Shown here: positions 1 to 5,761 of the stretch, one piece after another | Layout: every line of letters begins with the position of its first letter | How positions within the stretch are numbered: the stretch's first letter is position 1 | Source: a virus | IMG/VR virus record: IMGVR_UViG_3300032116_001628 | Coordinates: 1-20,341 of that record | Strand: one strand, 5' to 3' | DNA: 20,341 nt | Position numbers and translations under genes: made by a program | Notes under the pieces: model-generated | Told to the model about the DNA's origin: nothing | Databases searched by the model: none | Seen by the model: the letters and a program-made list of their open reading frames with translations, nothing else

Positions 1-186
1 GAGCATCTTCTCAATGGCGAGGCCCTGGCGCAGCAGATTGACATTTGTGAGGATGTCTTCCTCTTTAGCTGTCATATACTTCATTTCGACTTGTCCAGAA
101 GATAATGTGTTTTCTTTTGCATATACTAGACCTTTTGAAGGTAGGTCTACCAATTCTGTCGGTACCGTAAACTTTTGTTCTGCCAT
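1..186 (-). CDS. T4-type baseplate hub protein (gp26-like), 5' part only
   Basis: The first 62 codons of a gene that runs off the left edge of the window. The ATG is at 186. The N-terminus carries the pattern LVDLPSKGLVYAK (13-25), then SSGQVEMKYMTAKEEDIL (29-46) and NLLRQG. I recognise this as the start of the T4 baseplate protein family (Pfam T4_baseplate, gp26 and relatives), whose members begin with a LPSKG segment and a MTAKEEDIL segment. These proteins belong to the central hub of the contractile-tail baseplate. It follows the tail tube gene after a terminator and has its own copy of the ATATTTAT-type motif 19 bases before the ATG, so it is probably a separate transcription unit. There is no Shine-Dalgarno sequence. 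Family assignment is good from the conserved N-terminus; the exact baseplate subunit cannot be settled from 62 residues. Confidence 0.8.
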   Translation of the reverse strand, partial: MAEQKFTVPTELVDLPSKGLVYAKENTLSSGQVEMKYMTAKEEDILTNVNLLRQGLAIEKML

Positions 187-204
187 AAAACTATTCTTTT
201 TATA

Positions 205-214
205 TATAAATATA
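205..214 (-). promoter_or_regulatory. ATATTTAT-type upstream motif (putative late promoter)
   Basis: On the coding strand this reads TATATTTATA and ends 19 bases before the baseplate gene ATG. It is one of a set of near-identical motifs in front of genes in this window. It is the reverse complement of the T4 late-promoter core TATAAATA, so a promoter role is inferred from recurrence and position only. Confidence 0.45.
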
Positions 215-231
215 TGAATAATTAATTTTGT

Positions 232-264
232 AAAATAAAAAAAGCCCCTAGTAAGGGGCCTTTT
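232..264 (-). terminator. Rho-independent terminator after the tail tube gene
   Basis: The coding strand has a 6-bp perfect GC-rich stem (GCCCCT / AGGGGC, plus-strand arms 244-249 and 254-259) with a 4-base loop, followed by a run of seven T and further T-rich sequence. It lies about 25 bases after the tail tube stop codon and before the baseplate gene. The other side also has a short A/T run (TTTT at 261-264 on the plus strand), so weak bidirectional action is possible, but no plus-strand gene ends here. Confidence 0.85.
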
Positions 265-285
265 ATTAAATATTTGTTTATTAGA

Positions 286-771
286 CTAGTAGTTGAGTAC
301 GCAGTAGTCCATTCCGATAGACATTACCAATTCGGTAGGATCAGAAGTAGACCAGTCATAGTTACCAAAAGTAGCTTCTTTAATGAACGCACCTTTGATA
401 ATCCACTCACTTACAATGTCACCTACTGGACCTATGATAGACAAGTTAAGATCTTTCTTATAGAAGTCAGAATAACCGTCACGACCAGTTACAGACTCAT
501 GGTGAAGACGAACCCACTCAATCACGGCTTGTTGACCAGAAGGAGAAATTGGGTTATAGAGTGACAAACTCATATCTCTCCATTCAGCTTTACCTTTAAT
601 CTTACGGTAAACATTGATGTGGTCGAGTTTGATCTCGTTTAAAGTTACCCCTGGAGCGTCGGCCTTCTTAATCATATAAGAAGGAATACCGTCGATGTAC
701 ATCACAAATCTATTTGATACTGTAGGTTCAAACGCTGTGAACATTATTTCATTTGGATCCAATACTGGCAT
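286..771 (-). CDS. Tail tube protein (T4 gp19 family)
   Basis: This 161-residue protein is the building block of the inner tube of the contractile tail, through which DNA leaves the head. Its length matches T4 gp19 (about 163 residues). Family features visible are an N-terminal NRFVMYIDGIPSYMIKKADAP segment, a central KGKAEWRDMSLSLYNPI segment, and a C-terminal stretch with NYDWSTSDPTELVMSIGMDYC, the typical two-sheet tube fold ending in a strand that reads as a measure of relative position. The ATG at 771 fits the family start. A coding-strand AATATTTATA motif lies 23 bases upstream, and a strong terminator follows the stop, so this gene closes the tail-tube transcript. In T4 genes 18 and 19 are adjacent; here a coiled-coil gene lies between them. 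Confidence 0.93.
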   Translation of the reverse strand: MPVLDPNEIMFTAFEPTVSNRFVMYIDGIPSYMIKKADAPGVTLNEIKLDHINVYRKIKGKAEWRDMSLSLYNPISPSGQQAVIEWVRLHHESVTGRDGYSDFYKKDLNLSIIGPVGDIVSEWIIKGAFIKEATFGNYDWSTSDPTELVMSIGMDYCVLNY

Positions 772-794
772 TGTATATTAAGTTTTATTCTACT

Positions 795-804
795 TATAAA
801 TATT
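795..804 (-). promoter_or_regulatory. ATATTTAT-type upstream motif before tail tube
   Basis: The coding strand reads AATATTTATA, 23 bases before the tail tube ATG, in the 48-base gap after the preceding gene. Same motif and similar spacing as before the baseplate, sheath and 19354 genes. Possible late promoter, inferred. Confidence 0.45.
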
Positions 805-819
805 CGATAACGAATTTAT

Positions 820-1341
820 TTATGCTTGTGCTTTTTTGCCCTTAATTTTATTAATTGCATTTTTTATTTCTATTGCTGCAGCACCACCTAATAATGCAGC
901 TAATGTTGATACTCCAGATAGAAGAATATCAAACTCGTGTCCGGCCATTTTAGAAGCAGACTTGAGTATATCATATGCATTTGCAGGATCTGCAAATATT
1001 TGTGATATAATTTCTTGAACACCTTCGTTAAGCTGTCCCTCTTCTACTTTATCTTTTGAACCCATTTCCATTTCATTGATCTTCTTATCAAGCTTTTCTT
1101 TAGCAGCTTTTAATTCGTCTAATGTACGAGTTTTCTTTTCCATTTCTTTATCTATTTCTTCTATTTGATTTACTTCTTCAACTTTTTTCATTCCGTCTTT
1201 AGGAAGCTTCTTTTCTTTAACTACTGTCCAGTCACCAAAAGCCTTTCCAGACTTTTTAGCTTCAGTTATAGTCAATTGTTTTTTTACACTCTCATACAAG
1301 TGTGCTGGAACTTTGATTCTTAATACTGTATTATCATTCAT
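820..1341 (-). CDS. Coiled-coil virion-associated protein of unknown function
   Basis: I do not recognise a named family. This 173-residue protein has three visible parts: a short N-terminal segment (KVPAHLYESVKKQLTITEAKK, described by residues 10-30), a charged helical stretch at about 50-95 rich in Glu and Lys that is probably a coiled coil, and a C-terminal part (about 125-165) with a hydrophobic Ala/Leu/Gly segment (ILLSGVSTLAALLGGAAA) followed by a Lys-rich tail. Two sites, ITE-A (25-28) and LNE-G (104-107), fit the (L/I)xE cleavage rule of T4 prohead protease, which would suggest a processed virion or core component; this is speculative. It sits 17 bases after the sheath gene and lacks its own upstream motif, so it is probably co-transcribed with the sheath. 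Confidence 0.6.
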   Translation of the reverse strand: MNDNTVLRIKVPAHLYESVKKQLTITEAKKSGKAFGDWTVVKEKKLPKDGMKKVEEVNQIEEIDKEMEKKTRTLDELKAAKEKLDKKINEMEMGSKDKVEEGQLNEGVQEIISQIFADPANAYDILKSASKMAGHEFDILLSGVSTLAALLGGAAAIEIKNAINKIKGKKAQA

Positions 1342-1358
1342 CTTAAAAATCTTTTATA

Positions 1359-3104
1359 TTATTGACCAAATGTTGTGCCAGTTGGAAGAATGTTGAAGTC
1401 AAGTTGAATGAATTCCGCAGTCTTGGTTGGTTGCAAGTAAATGGTACCAACTAATTGGTTACGATCTACTACATCTGGTGTATTATTTGTCTCGTCCATC
1501 ACCACTTGGAATGCATACAAACCTTGTCTTTGTTGTACAGACTCTAAGTAAGGATTAACTTGATTTAAGAATTTATTACGAGTTACTTGGGTATTTGGTT
1601 CAAACACAATTGTTTCACCAATTTGTCCAATGTAATCTTTAAGAGCAATCAACAATCTGCGAACGTTTACACGATCAAGAGCAGAAGGCTTCTGTTGTAA
1701 AGTCTTTTGACCATAGATAACAGTACCAACTCCAGGGAATGCAGCGATCGGATTGATTTTTCCTTGATAAAGAAGGTTGCGATCATTAACAGTTAACTTT
1801 CTTTCTGGTTGAAGCACGGTTGCTAATGCACCGCGATTTAAACCTGCTGGGGCAAACCATTCTGCAGATACTTTATCATTGTATTCATATACTGCTGGTA
1901 CCAAGGTAGAAGCAGGAACAAAATTCAATTTACCAGTCTCACGGCTTCTAATTTGTACCCATGGCCAATATGTTGCACCATAAGAGTTGTCATAATTTAC
2001 AGCTTGTGTAAGTACGCTATTGATTTGAGCTCCATATCCTACCATGTCAATTACTGCGATAGCATCACCACGATCTTGAGCTAAAGTAAGAATAGAACCA
2101 ATTGTAGTTTCAGAATTTTCATTAGTTAAACCAGGAGCATAAACAACATTAAAGTCGTATGTATCTTGATTTTCAAGTAAATTTATACCAACGGCATAAT
2201 CTGCTGAATGTACACCTTGAATATTAGTTGTTGGAGTTGCAACTACTGAATTAGCAGATGGAATACTTTCAAAGAAATTTACAGGAGCTTTTCCTAATGA
2301 ACCAAAAAGAGCTCCAATTGCACCACCAAAAGATCCAGAACCTACTTTAGGCATCGAAGATGTATATTGGTTTTGGGCTATTCCGTTTTGGCTAAAATAT
2401 CCAGGTGTTGGTAAATTTACAGACTTAACTCTTACATAACGGCTCCTATTTGCATAAGATCCTGTAGTTTGTAAATAATAATCACCAGTAGAATCTGTAC
2501 GAAGAGTTTGGGTTTGATCACCAATCACATAAGCAATATAGTTATTTTGATTAGGATCTAAAGAAAGACCATTCCATGTTTCAAGGATAGTCTTACTATT
2601 ATTGTAATCGTCGCCACGACGAATAATTAAATTAAATACACCTGAACCTGTATCAACAGAAGTAATTTCCCAACGTACATTAGAAGACGATCCTGAAGGA
2701 AGTGATCCATTTACAGATAGTCCTCCAACATTATTCATTACTGTACCTACAGATAATGTTTCTAAATCAAATGATGAAGACGTTGAAGGATTGAGTACTG
2801 AAGAGGTTGCTGCTGTATAAGAACCAGAAGCTACTCTAGTAATTAACAAAGAATCACCACCTTGCTCAAAGTAATTGAGGGCAGCAATTGAAGTTAAATA
2901 CTCATAGTTAAAACCTCCAGAAATAAATGAAGCACCAAAGAGCGCTTTATATTCTGAATAGGAAGTTACTAATGTAGGAATATTAACTGGTCCAGTTACA
3001 GTAGGTCCTAAAAGTGCTGCGCCAGCGGCAACAGGTCCTTGTGTTATTTGGGATAAATCGTTTTCATTTAAGAAAACTCCTGGGCTAATAAGTGTTTCGG
3101 CCAT
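1359..3104 (-). CDS. Contractile tail sheath protein (T4 gp18 family)
   Basis: This 581-residue protein forms the contractile sheath around the tail tube. The N-terminus has the standard sheath opening ISPGVFLNENDLS, followed by a variable Ser/Gly/Thr-rich surface domain. The middle holds the conserved sheath core with YDFNVVYAPG and the AIAVIDMVG segment, then YWPWVQIRS and a PASTLVPAVY segment. The C-terminal domain (roughly the last 150 residues) has APAGLNRGAL, NPIAAFPGVGTVIYGQKTL, NVRRLLIALKDYIG and FEPNT, all typical of this family. It is somewhat shorter than T4 gp18 (about 659 residues), as in many T4-like phages. The ATG at 3104 is preceded by a motif GATATTTATT 20 bases upstream and by no Shine-Dalgarno. 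The tail tube follows two genes later. Confidence 0.96.
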   Translation of the reverse strand: MAETLISPGVFLNENDLSQITQGPVAAGAALLGPTVTGPVNIPTLVTSYSEYKALFGASFISGGFNYEYLTSIAALNYFEQGGDSLLITRVASGSYTAATSSVLNPSTSSSFDLETLSVGTVMNNVGGLSVNGSLPSGSSSNVRWEITSVDTGSGVFNLIIRRGDDYNNSKTILETWNGLSLDPNQNNYIAYVIGDQTQTLRTDSTGDYYLQTTGSYANRSRYVRVKSVNLPTPGYFSQNGIAQNQYTSSMPKVGSGSFGGAIGALFGSLGKAPVNFFESIPSANSVVATPTTNIQGVHSADYAVGINLLENQDTYDFNVVYAPGLTNENSETTIGSILTLAQDRGDAIAVIDMVGYGAQINSVLTQAVNYDNSYGATYWPWVQIRSRETGKLNFVPASTLVPAVYEYNDKVSAEWFAPAGLNRGALATVLQPERKLTVNDRNLLYQGKINPIAAFPGVGTVIYGQKTLQQKPSALDRVNVRRLLIALKDYIGQIGETIVFEPNTQVTRNKFLNQVNPYLESVQQRQGLYAFQVVMDETNNTPDVVDRNQLVGTIYLQPTKTAEFIQLDFNILPTGTTFGQ

Positions 3105-3124
3105 TTATATTATTTTTATCTAGT

Positions 3125-3134
3125 AATAAATATC
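3125..3134 (-). promoter_or_regulatory. ATATTTAT-type upstream motif before tail sheath
   Basis: The coding strand reads GATATTTATT, 20 bases before the sheath ATG, in a 50-base intergenic gap. Putative late promoter by recurrence. Confidence 0.42.
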
Positions 3135-3154
3135 TATCTTTTATTCAAAACACT

Positions 3155-3391
3155 TTATTGGAATTCTCCAGTTTCTATATTTATGTTGACGTTACCGTAT
3201 TTGTCTTTAAGCTCTTCTAGAAGTTTTCTTTCTCTGTCTTTTATTTCCTTAATTTTTTTCTTTTCTTCTTCTACTAACAACTCAATTGTTATTTTTTGGT
3301 ACTCTAGCTCTCCTAGAGTAGATGCAACTTCGATAGAGTCTTTTTTAATTAACTGTATCCTTTGTAATTCTGTTTCGGTTATATTACCCAT
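3155..3391 (-). CDS. Small coiled-coil protein, unknown function
   Basis: A 78-residue protein that is almost all helix. Residues 5-65 are dominated by Glu, Lys, Leu and Ile with heptad-like spacing (LIKKDSIEVASTLGELEY, EEEKKKIKEIKDRERKLLEEL), ending in a short NVNINIETGEF strand-like tail. No catalytic motif or membrane segment is visible. I do not assign a function; its place just before the sheath gene suggests a tail assembly or virion role. The motif CATATTTATT directly abuts the ATG, which would leave no leader if it were a promoter of the usual kind. Confidence 0.65.
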   Translation of the reverse strand: MGNITETELQRIQLIKKDSIEVASTLGELEYQKITIELLVEEEKKKIKEIKDRERKLLEELKDKYGNVNINIETGEFQ

Positions 3392-3414
3392 AATAAATAT
3401 GCTAATTGTTGAGA

Positions 3415-3446
3415 GAAATAAAATGGCCCTCTAATTAAAGAGAGCC
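3415..3446 (-). terminator. Probable terminator after the 153-residue gene
   Basis: An 8-bp stem with one mismatch (plus-strand arms 3425-3432 and 3439-3446, GGCCCTCT / AGAGAGCC) and a 6-base loop AATTAA. On the coding strand it is followed by ATTTTATTT. It lies about 30 bases after the stop of the 3476-3937 gene. The stem is less perfect and the T-run is interrupted, so this is weaker than the terminator at 232-264. Confidence 0.6.
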
Positions 3447-3475
3447 ACCTTTTATATTAAAGAACAAAAATATGA

Positions 3476-3937
3476 TTATTCATCTATTTTAACTAGTTTG
3501 AATAAAGTAGGATAGTTTCCTTCTGATTCTACAGAATCAAGATCTTCTAAGCTTAGAGATTTATACTCAAGCTCTTTTTCTTCTTGAAGAAGGTTATTAA
3601 ACTCGGTTTGGAATTCTACATACTTTGGATTAGGCTCTGCTAAAATAATTTTGCCCTCTTCATCTTTTTCTACTTTTGAATAGATAGGAATAGAAGTATT
3701 ACCAGATTCATCAGTCTCACCGAACTTTTTAATAAGATCTTCTCTTAACAAATCTACAGACTTTTTTTCTTCTACTACTTTTTTCAAAAGATCTGTTAAC
3801 CAATACTTTGTAGTTAACTTTATCTTTTCATTTAATAAACCTTTAGATATAACTTGACCTGTTTGTTGATTAGTCAAACCAGATAATTCGGCTTCTAAGT
3901 TATAGAACTCGAATAATTTAAGCGAAACTTTTTCCAT
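3476..3937 (-). CDS. Helical protein of unknown function
   Basis: This 153-residue acidic protein is not one I can name. It is predicted helical at the N-terminus (LKLFEFYNLEAELSGL) and again at 55-75 (LLKKVVEEKKSVDLLREDL), with a Gly/Asp/Glu-rich turn region in the middle and a second helical region (YVEFQTEFNNLLQEEKELEY) before a SLSLEDLDSV segment. There is no signal peptide, membrane segment or catalytic signature. It starts only 3 bases after the stop of the membrane-anchored 96-residue gene, so the two are probably translated from one message, and a probable terminator follows it. A chaperone or assembly role for a neighbouring structural protein is possible but nothing proves it. Confidence 0.65.
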   Translation of the reverse strand: MEKVSLKLFEFYNLEAELSGLTNQQTGQVISKGLLNEKIKLTTKYWLTDLLKKVVEEKKSVDLLREDLIKKFGETDESGNTSIPIYSKVEKDEEGKIILAEPNPKYVEFQTEFNNLLQEEKELEYKSLSLEDLDSVESEGNYPTLFKLVKIDE

Positions 3938-3940
3938 ATA

Positions 3941-4231
3941 TTATTTAGATTTTTTTATTGCTTTCTTTACTACTTCTTTTTTTTGAGTAGGCTTAGTTAC
4001 TGGTGCTTTTTTCTCAGCGACCTTCTTTACTACTCTCTTTTTTCTTTCTACAATTTCTTCTTGGGTTGCCACAGGTTGCTCAACTACTACAGGAACTTCT
4101 TCTACTACTACAGGTGGTTCAATCTTTTCTGGGACTTGTACTGGCTCTTCTTTTTTAACTGGCTTTTTGTCCATGTTGTATGCAATAATAATAGCTACAA
4201 CCAAAGCCACGGCGATAATTACAATTGTCAT
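3941..4231 (-). CDS. Membrane-anchored Pro/Val/Lys-rich protein
   Basis: A 96-residue protein with one N-terminal hydrophobic segment (residues 2-19, nearly all Ile, Val and Ala), a short basic turn (DKKPVKKEEP), a Pro/Val/Glu-rich extended stretch (about 28-55, PVVVEEVPVVVEQPV), and a Lys-rich C-terminus (about 63-96, with KKRVVKK and KKEVVKKAIKK). This is a single-pass membrane anchor with a stiff linker and a strongly basic tail, an arrangement reminiscent of TonB-like or inner-membrane spanin-like proteins, though no spanin partner gene is visible beside it. It could equally be a virion or membrane-tethering protein. An ATATTTAT-type motif is 15 bases upstream. Function not assigned. Confidence 0.65.
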   Translation of the reverse strand: MTIVIIAVALVVAIIIAYNMDKKPVKKEEPVQVPEKIEPPVVVEEVPVVVEQPVATQEEIVERKKRVVKKVAEKKAPVTKPTQKKEVVKKAIKKSK

Positions 4232-4246
4232 AGATGTTTATTTATT

Positions 4247-4256
4247 TATAAATATA
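4247..4256 (-). promoter_or_regulatory. ATATTTAT-type upstream motif, palindromic copy
   Basis: The coding strand reads TATATTTATA, 15 bases before the ATG at 4231. It overlaps the perfect palindrome ATTTATAAAT at 4244-4253, so here the T4-type TATAAATA core also exists on the coding strand. Orientation is therefore ambiguous at this copy. Confidence 0.42.
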
Positions 4257-4279
4257 TAAGAACTGATGAAAAGTTATAT

Positions 4280-4447
4280 CTATCCTACTTTGTATAATCT
4301 CCCTGTTAGATCATTAGCTTGCAACTCTGCTGCTTTATCTATAGCTTCTTGTTCATTATCATAAGAATAGATTGGATCTGTATCATTTAATTTAGATACC
4401 CAGATCTGATCATTTCCTGGTATGAATTGTTTTAATACAATATACAT
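4280..4447 (-). CDS. Small 55-residue protein, unknown function
   Basis: An ATG at 4447 opens a 55-codon frame ending at TAG (4280-4282). The protein starts MYIVLKQFIPGNDQIWVSKL, continues with NDTDPIYSYDNEQEAIDKAAELQ, and ends GRLYKVG. The order strand, strand, acidic turn, helix (EQEAIDKAAELQAND), strand is what a small alpha/beta fold looks like, and codon use matches the neighbours. It fills what would otherwise be a 244-base gap and has an ATATTTAT-type motif 10 bases upstream of the ATG. I judge it real on these grounds. I recall similar short proteins near structural genes in marine phages but cannot confirm this; function unknown. Confidence 0.7.
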   Translation of the reverse strand: MYIVLKQFIPGNDQIWVSKLNDTDPIYSYDNEQEAIDKAAELQANDLTGRLYKVG

Positions 4448-4457
4448 AATCTTTTAC

Positions 4458-4467
4458 AATAAATATT
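4458..4467 (-). promoter_or_regulatory. ATATTTAT-type upstream motif before the 55-residue gene
   Basis: The coding strand reads AATATTTATT, 10 bases before the ATG at 4447. Its presence supports the small gene being real. Promoter role inferred. Confidence 0.4.
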
Positions 4468-4475
4468 TAAAATTA

Positions 4476-4838
4476 TTAGGCATCTTGAACAGTATAAGCA
4501 GTATCTCTATTTGCTGTTACAGTAAAATTAGCTGAAGTGAATATACCTACTGCCGGGCAAGTTGATGTTGTTAATGATCTTCCAAATCTATATTCAATAG
4601 ACGTGTTATTTGGATCGACTATTTTAACTGTAACTGATGTACCTGATGCATATCCAGCTGAATATCTTAATGTACATGAGGTACTATTAATTAAAGATCC
4701 TACTAATGAATAATTAGTTCCATCTGTTGATATATAAAATTGAGGATCCACTCCTGGTGGATTAACTGTATCTAATTTAGCATAAAAGGTTACTGTATAT
4801 ACAACAACTGCAGATTGTACCCAGATTTTGTAAGGCAT
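4476..4838 (-). CDS. Beta-rich small virion-like protein
   Basis: A 120-residue protein rich in Thr, Ser, Val and Tyr with alternating strand-like segments (VVVYTVTFYAKL, PQFYISTDGTNYSLVG, SVTVKIVDPN, NFTVTANRDTAYTV) and only two cysteines (in STSCTLRY and TSTCPAVG). The pattern looks like a small beta-sandwich decoration or fibre-accessory domain. I do not recognise a named family. It is the third of three small genes packed behind the fibre gene (12 bases after the preceding stop), which points to a role in the fibre or distal tail. No signal peptide or membrane segment. Confidence 0.6.
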   Translation of the reverse strand: MPYKIWVQSAVVVYTVTFYAKLDTVNPPGVDPQFYISTDGTNYSLVGSLINSTSCTLRYSAGYASGTSVTVKIVDPNNTSIEYRFGRSLTTSTCPAVGIFTSANFTVTANRDTAYTVQDA

Positions 4839-4850
4839 AATATAATAATT

Positions 4851-5414
4851 TTAAGGACATTCACCAAATAAAACACAATATATTTTACTACCACTAGCAG
4901 CATTGTAAGTATAATTATAATTAAAACTAGCTGTTATAATACCCGAATTTACATATACAAGTTCAACAGAAGAAGCTAAGGGAGCTCCATCAGATCTCCA
5001 TGGTTTTCCATAATAAATAGCAAAATACCCATCATCACTTCCCGAAACATTAATACTATAAGTAACATTAGTGGTTCCTAATTCAATAGGAAGCATTGTT
5101 GTAGGATAGCATTGTGAATTGCGATCAGCATGCTGGTATAATGTTCCAGTTATTCCGGTATCAATAGAGGCATTATGGTTATAGTTATACCAAGCAGACA
5201 TTGATAAGTTAGATAAAGTAAGTTTATTAGATTGAGAAAATCTAGATCCTGAAGATAATACATTTATTGGGGCATATACTGTACCGTATCCTCCGCAAAA
5301 AGCTTGTCCCAATCCCCAAGTCCATCCACTTATAGCATAATTTGTCATTATACTTTGAGATGTTTCTACTCTTACATCATTAAACGATATTTGTCCACTA
5401 CTAGGTAATGCCAT
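4851..5414 (-). CDS. Putative tail fibre-associated protein (LPSSGQISFNDV type)
   Basis: This 187-residue protein opens with MALPSSGQISFNDVRVE, an N-terminal motif (LPxSGxISxxDV) that I recognise from many phage tail and fibre-associated proteins. The rest is Tyr, Ser, Asn and Gly rich and strand-like (YYNYNHNASIDTGITGTLYQH, SINVSGSDDGYFAIYYGKPW), ending with two cysteines in IYCVLFGECP. It fits a beta-structured virion surface protein. It lies 6 bases after the 112-residue gene and 12 before the 120-residue gene, within a tight cluster downstream of the fibre. A role in attachment of the fibre or as a distal tail component is inferred from place and composition. Confidence 0.65.
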   Translation of the reverse strand: MALPSSGQISFNDVRVETSQSIMTNYAISGWTWGLGQAFCGGYGTVYAPINVLSSGSRFSQSNKLTLSNLSMSAWYNYNHNASIDTGITGTLYQHADRNSQCYPTTMLPIELGTTNVTYSINVSGSDDGYFAIYYGKPWRSDGAPLASSVELVYVNSGIITASFNYNYTYNAASGSKIYCVLFGECP

Positions 5415-5420
5415 AATTTA

Positions 5421-5759
5421 TTACATTGAACCTGTTAACCAAGGTGCTGTTTGAACTAATACAGGAGGATTAATTTGATTTTCTATTTGTTGATATACAC
5501 TAGCAGTATATTGATTCATTTTTTCTTCACCCATAGAAGCAGTCATCCAATTGTATACTGTATTATAAGTTAAATCATTAAATGGGATAAAAGTAGATCC
5601 TGATTCGTATGTTATAGCTTGAGTTCCTATACAAGATCCTTGGTATGATCCAGTTGATCCATAAAGTTGCCAGTGAACTAAGAATACTACATCAGTTTGT
5701 CCTGATGCTGTTGGGTATGATTCTAATGGATTGAAATTCCAAGTGTAATTTATAGCCAT
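5421..5759 (-). CDS. Small conserved phage protein behind the fibre
   Basis: A 112-residue protein with the pattern MAINYTWNFNPLESYP, TDVVFLVHWQLYGSTGSYQGS, GTQAITYESGSTFIPFNDLTYNTV, and a C-terminal helix with QIENQINPPVLVQTAPW. I recognise this as a small family seen beside tail-fibre genes in T4-like marine phages (recalled as DUF7936; not verified here). Its function is unknown; by position it is a virion or fibre-assembly component. It begins 2 bases after the fibre stop codon, so translation is probably coupled to the fibre. No Shine-Dalgarno. Confidence 0.7.
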   Translation of the reverse strand: MAINYTWNFNPLESYPTASGQTDVVFLVHWQLYGSTGSYQGSCIGTQAITYESGSTFIPFNDLTYNTVYNWMTASMGEEKMNQYTASVYQQIENQINPPVLVQTAPWLTGSM

Positions 5760-5761
5760 TA

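Noticed and set aside
274-564. A plus-strand open frame opposite the tail tube gene, and similar plus-strand frames opposite other genes.
   Set aside because: They overlap well-supported minus-strand genes and show no family pattern or start signal.
3983-4297. A plus-strand open frame of 104 codons opposite the Lys-rich gene.
   Set aside because: It is opposite a gene with a clear membrane anchor and neighbours in the same direction, and its Phe/Tyr/Leu-rich product is what antisense of Lys/Val/Glu codons gives.
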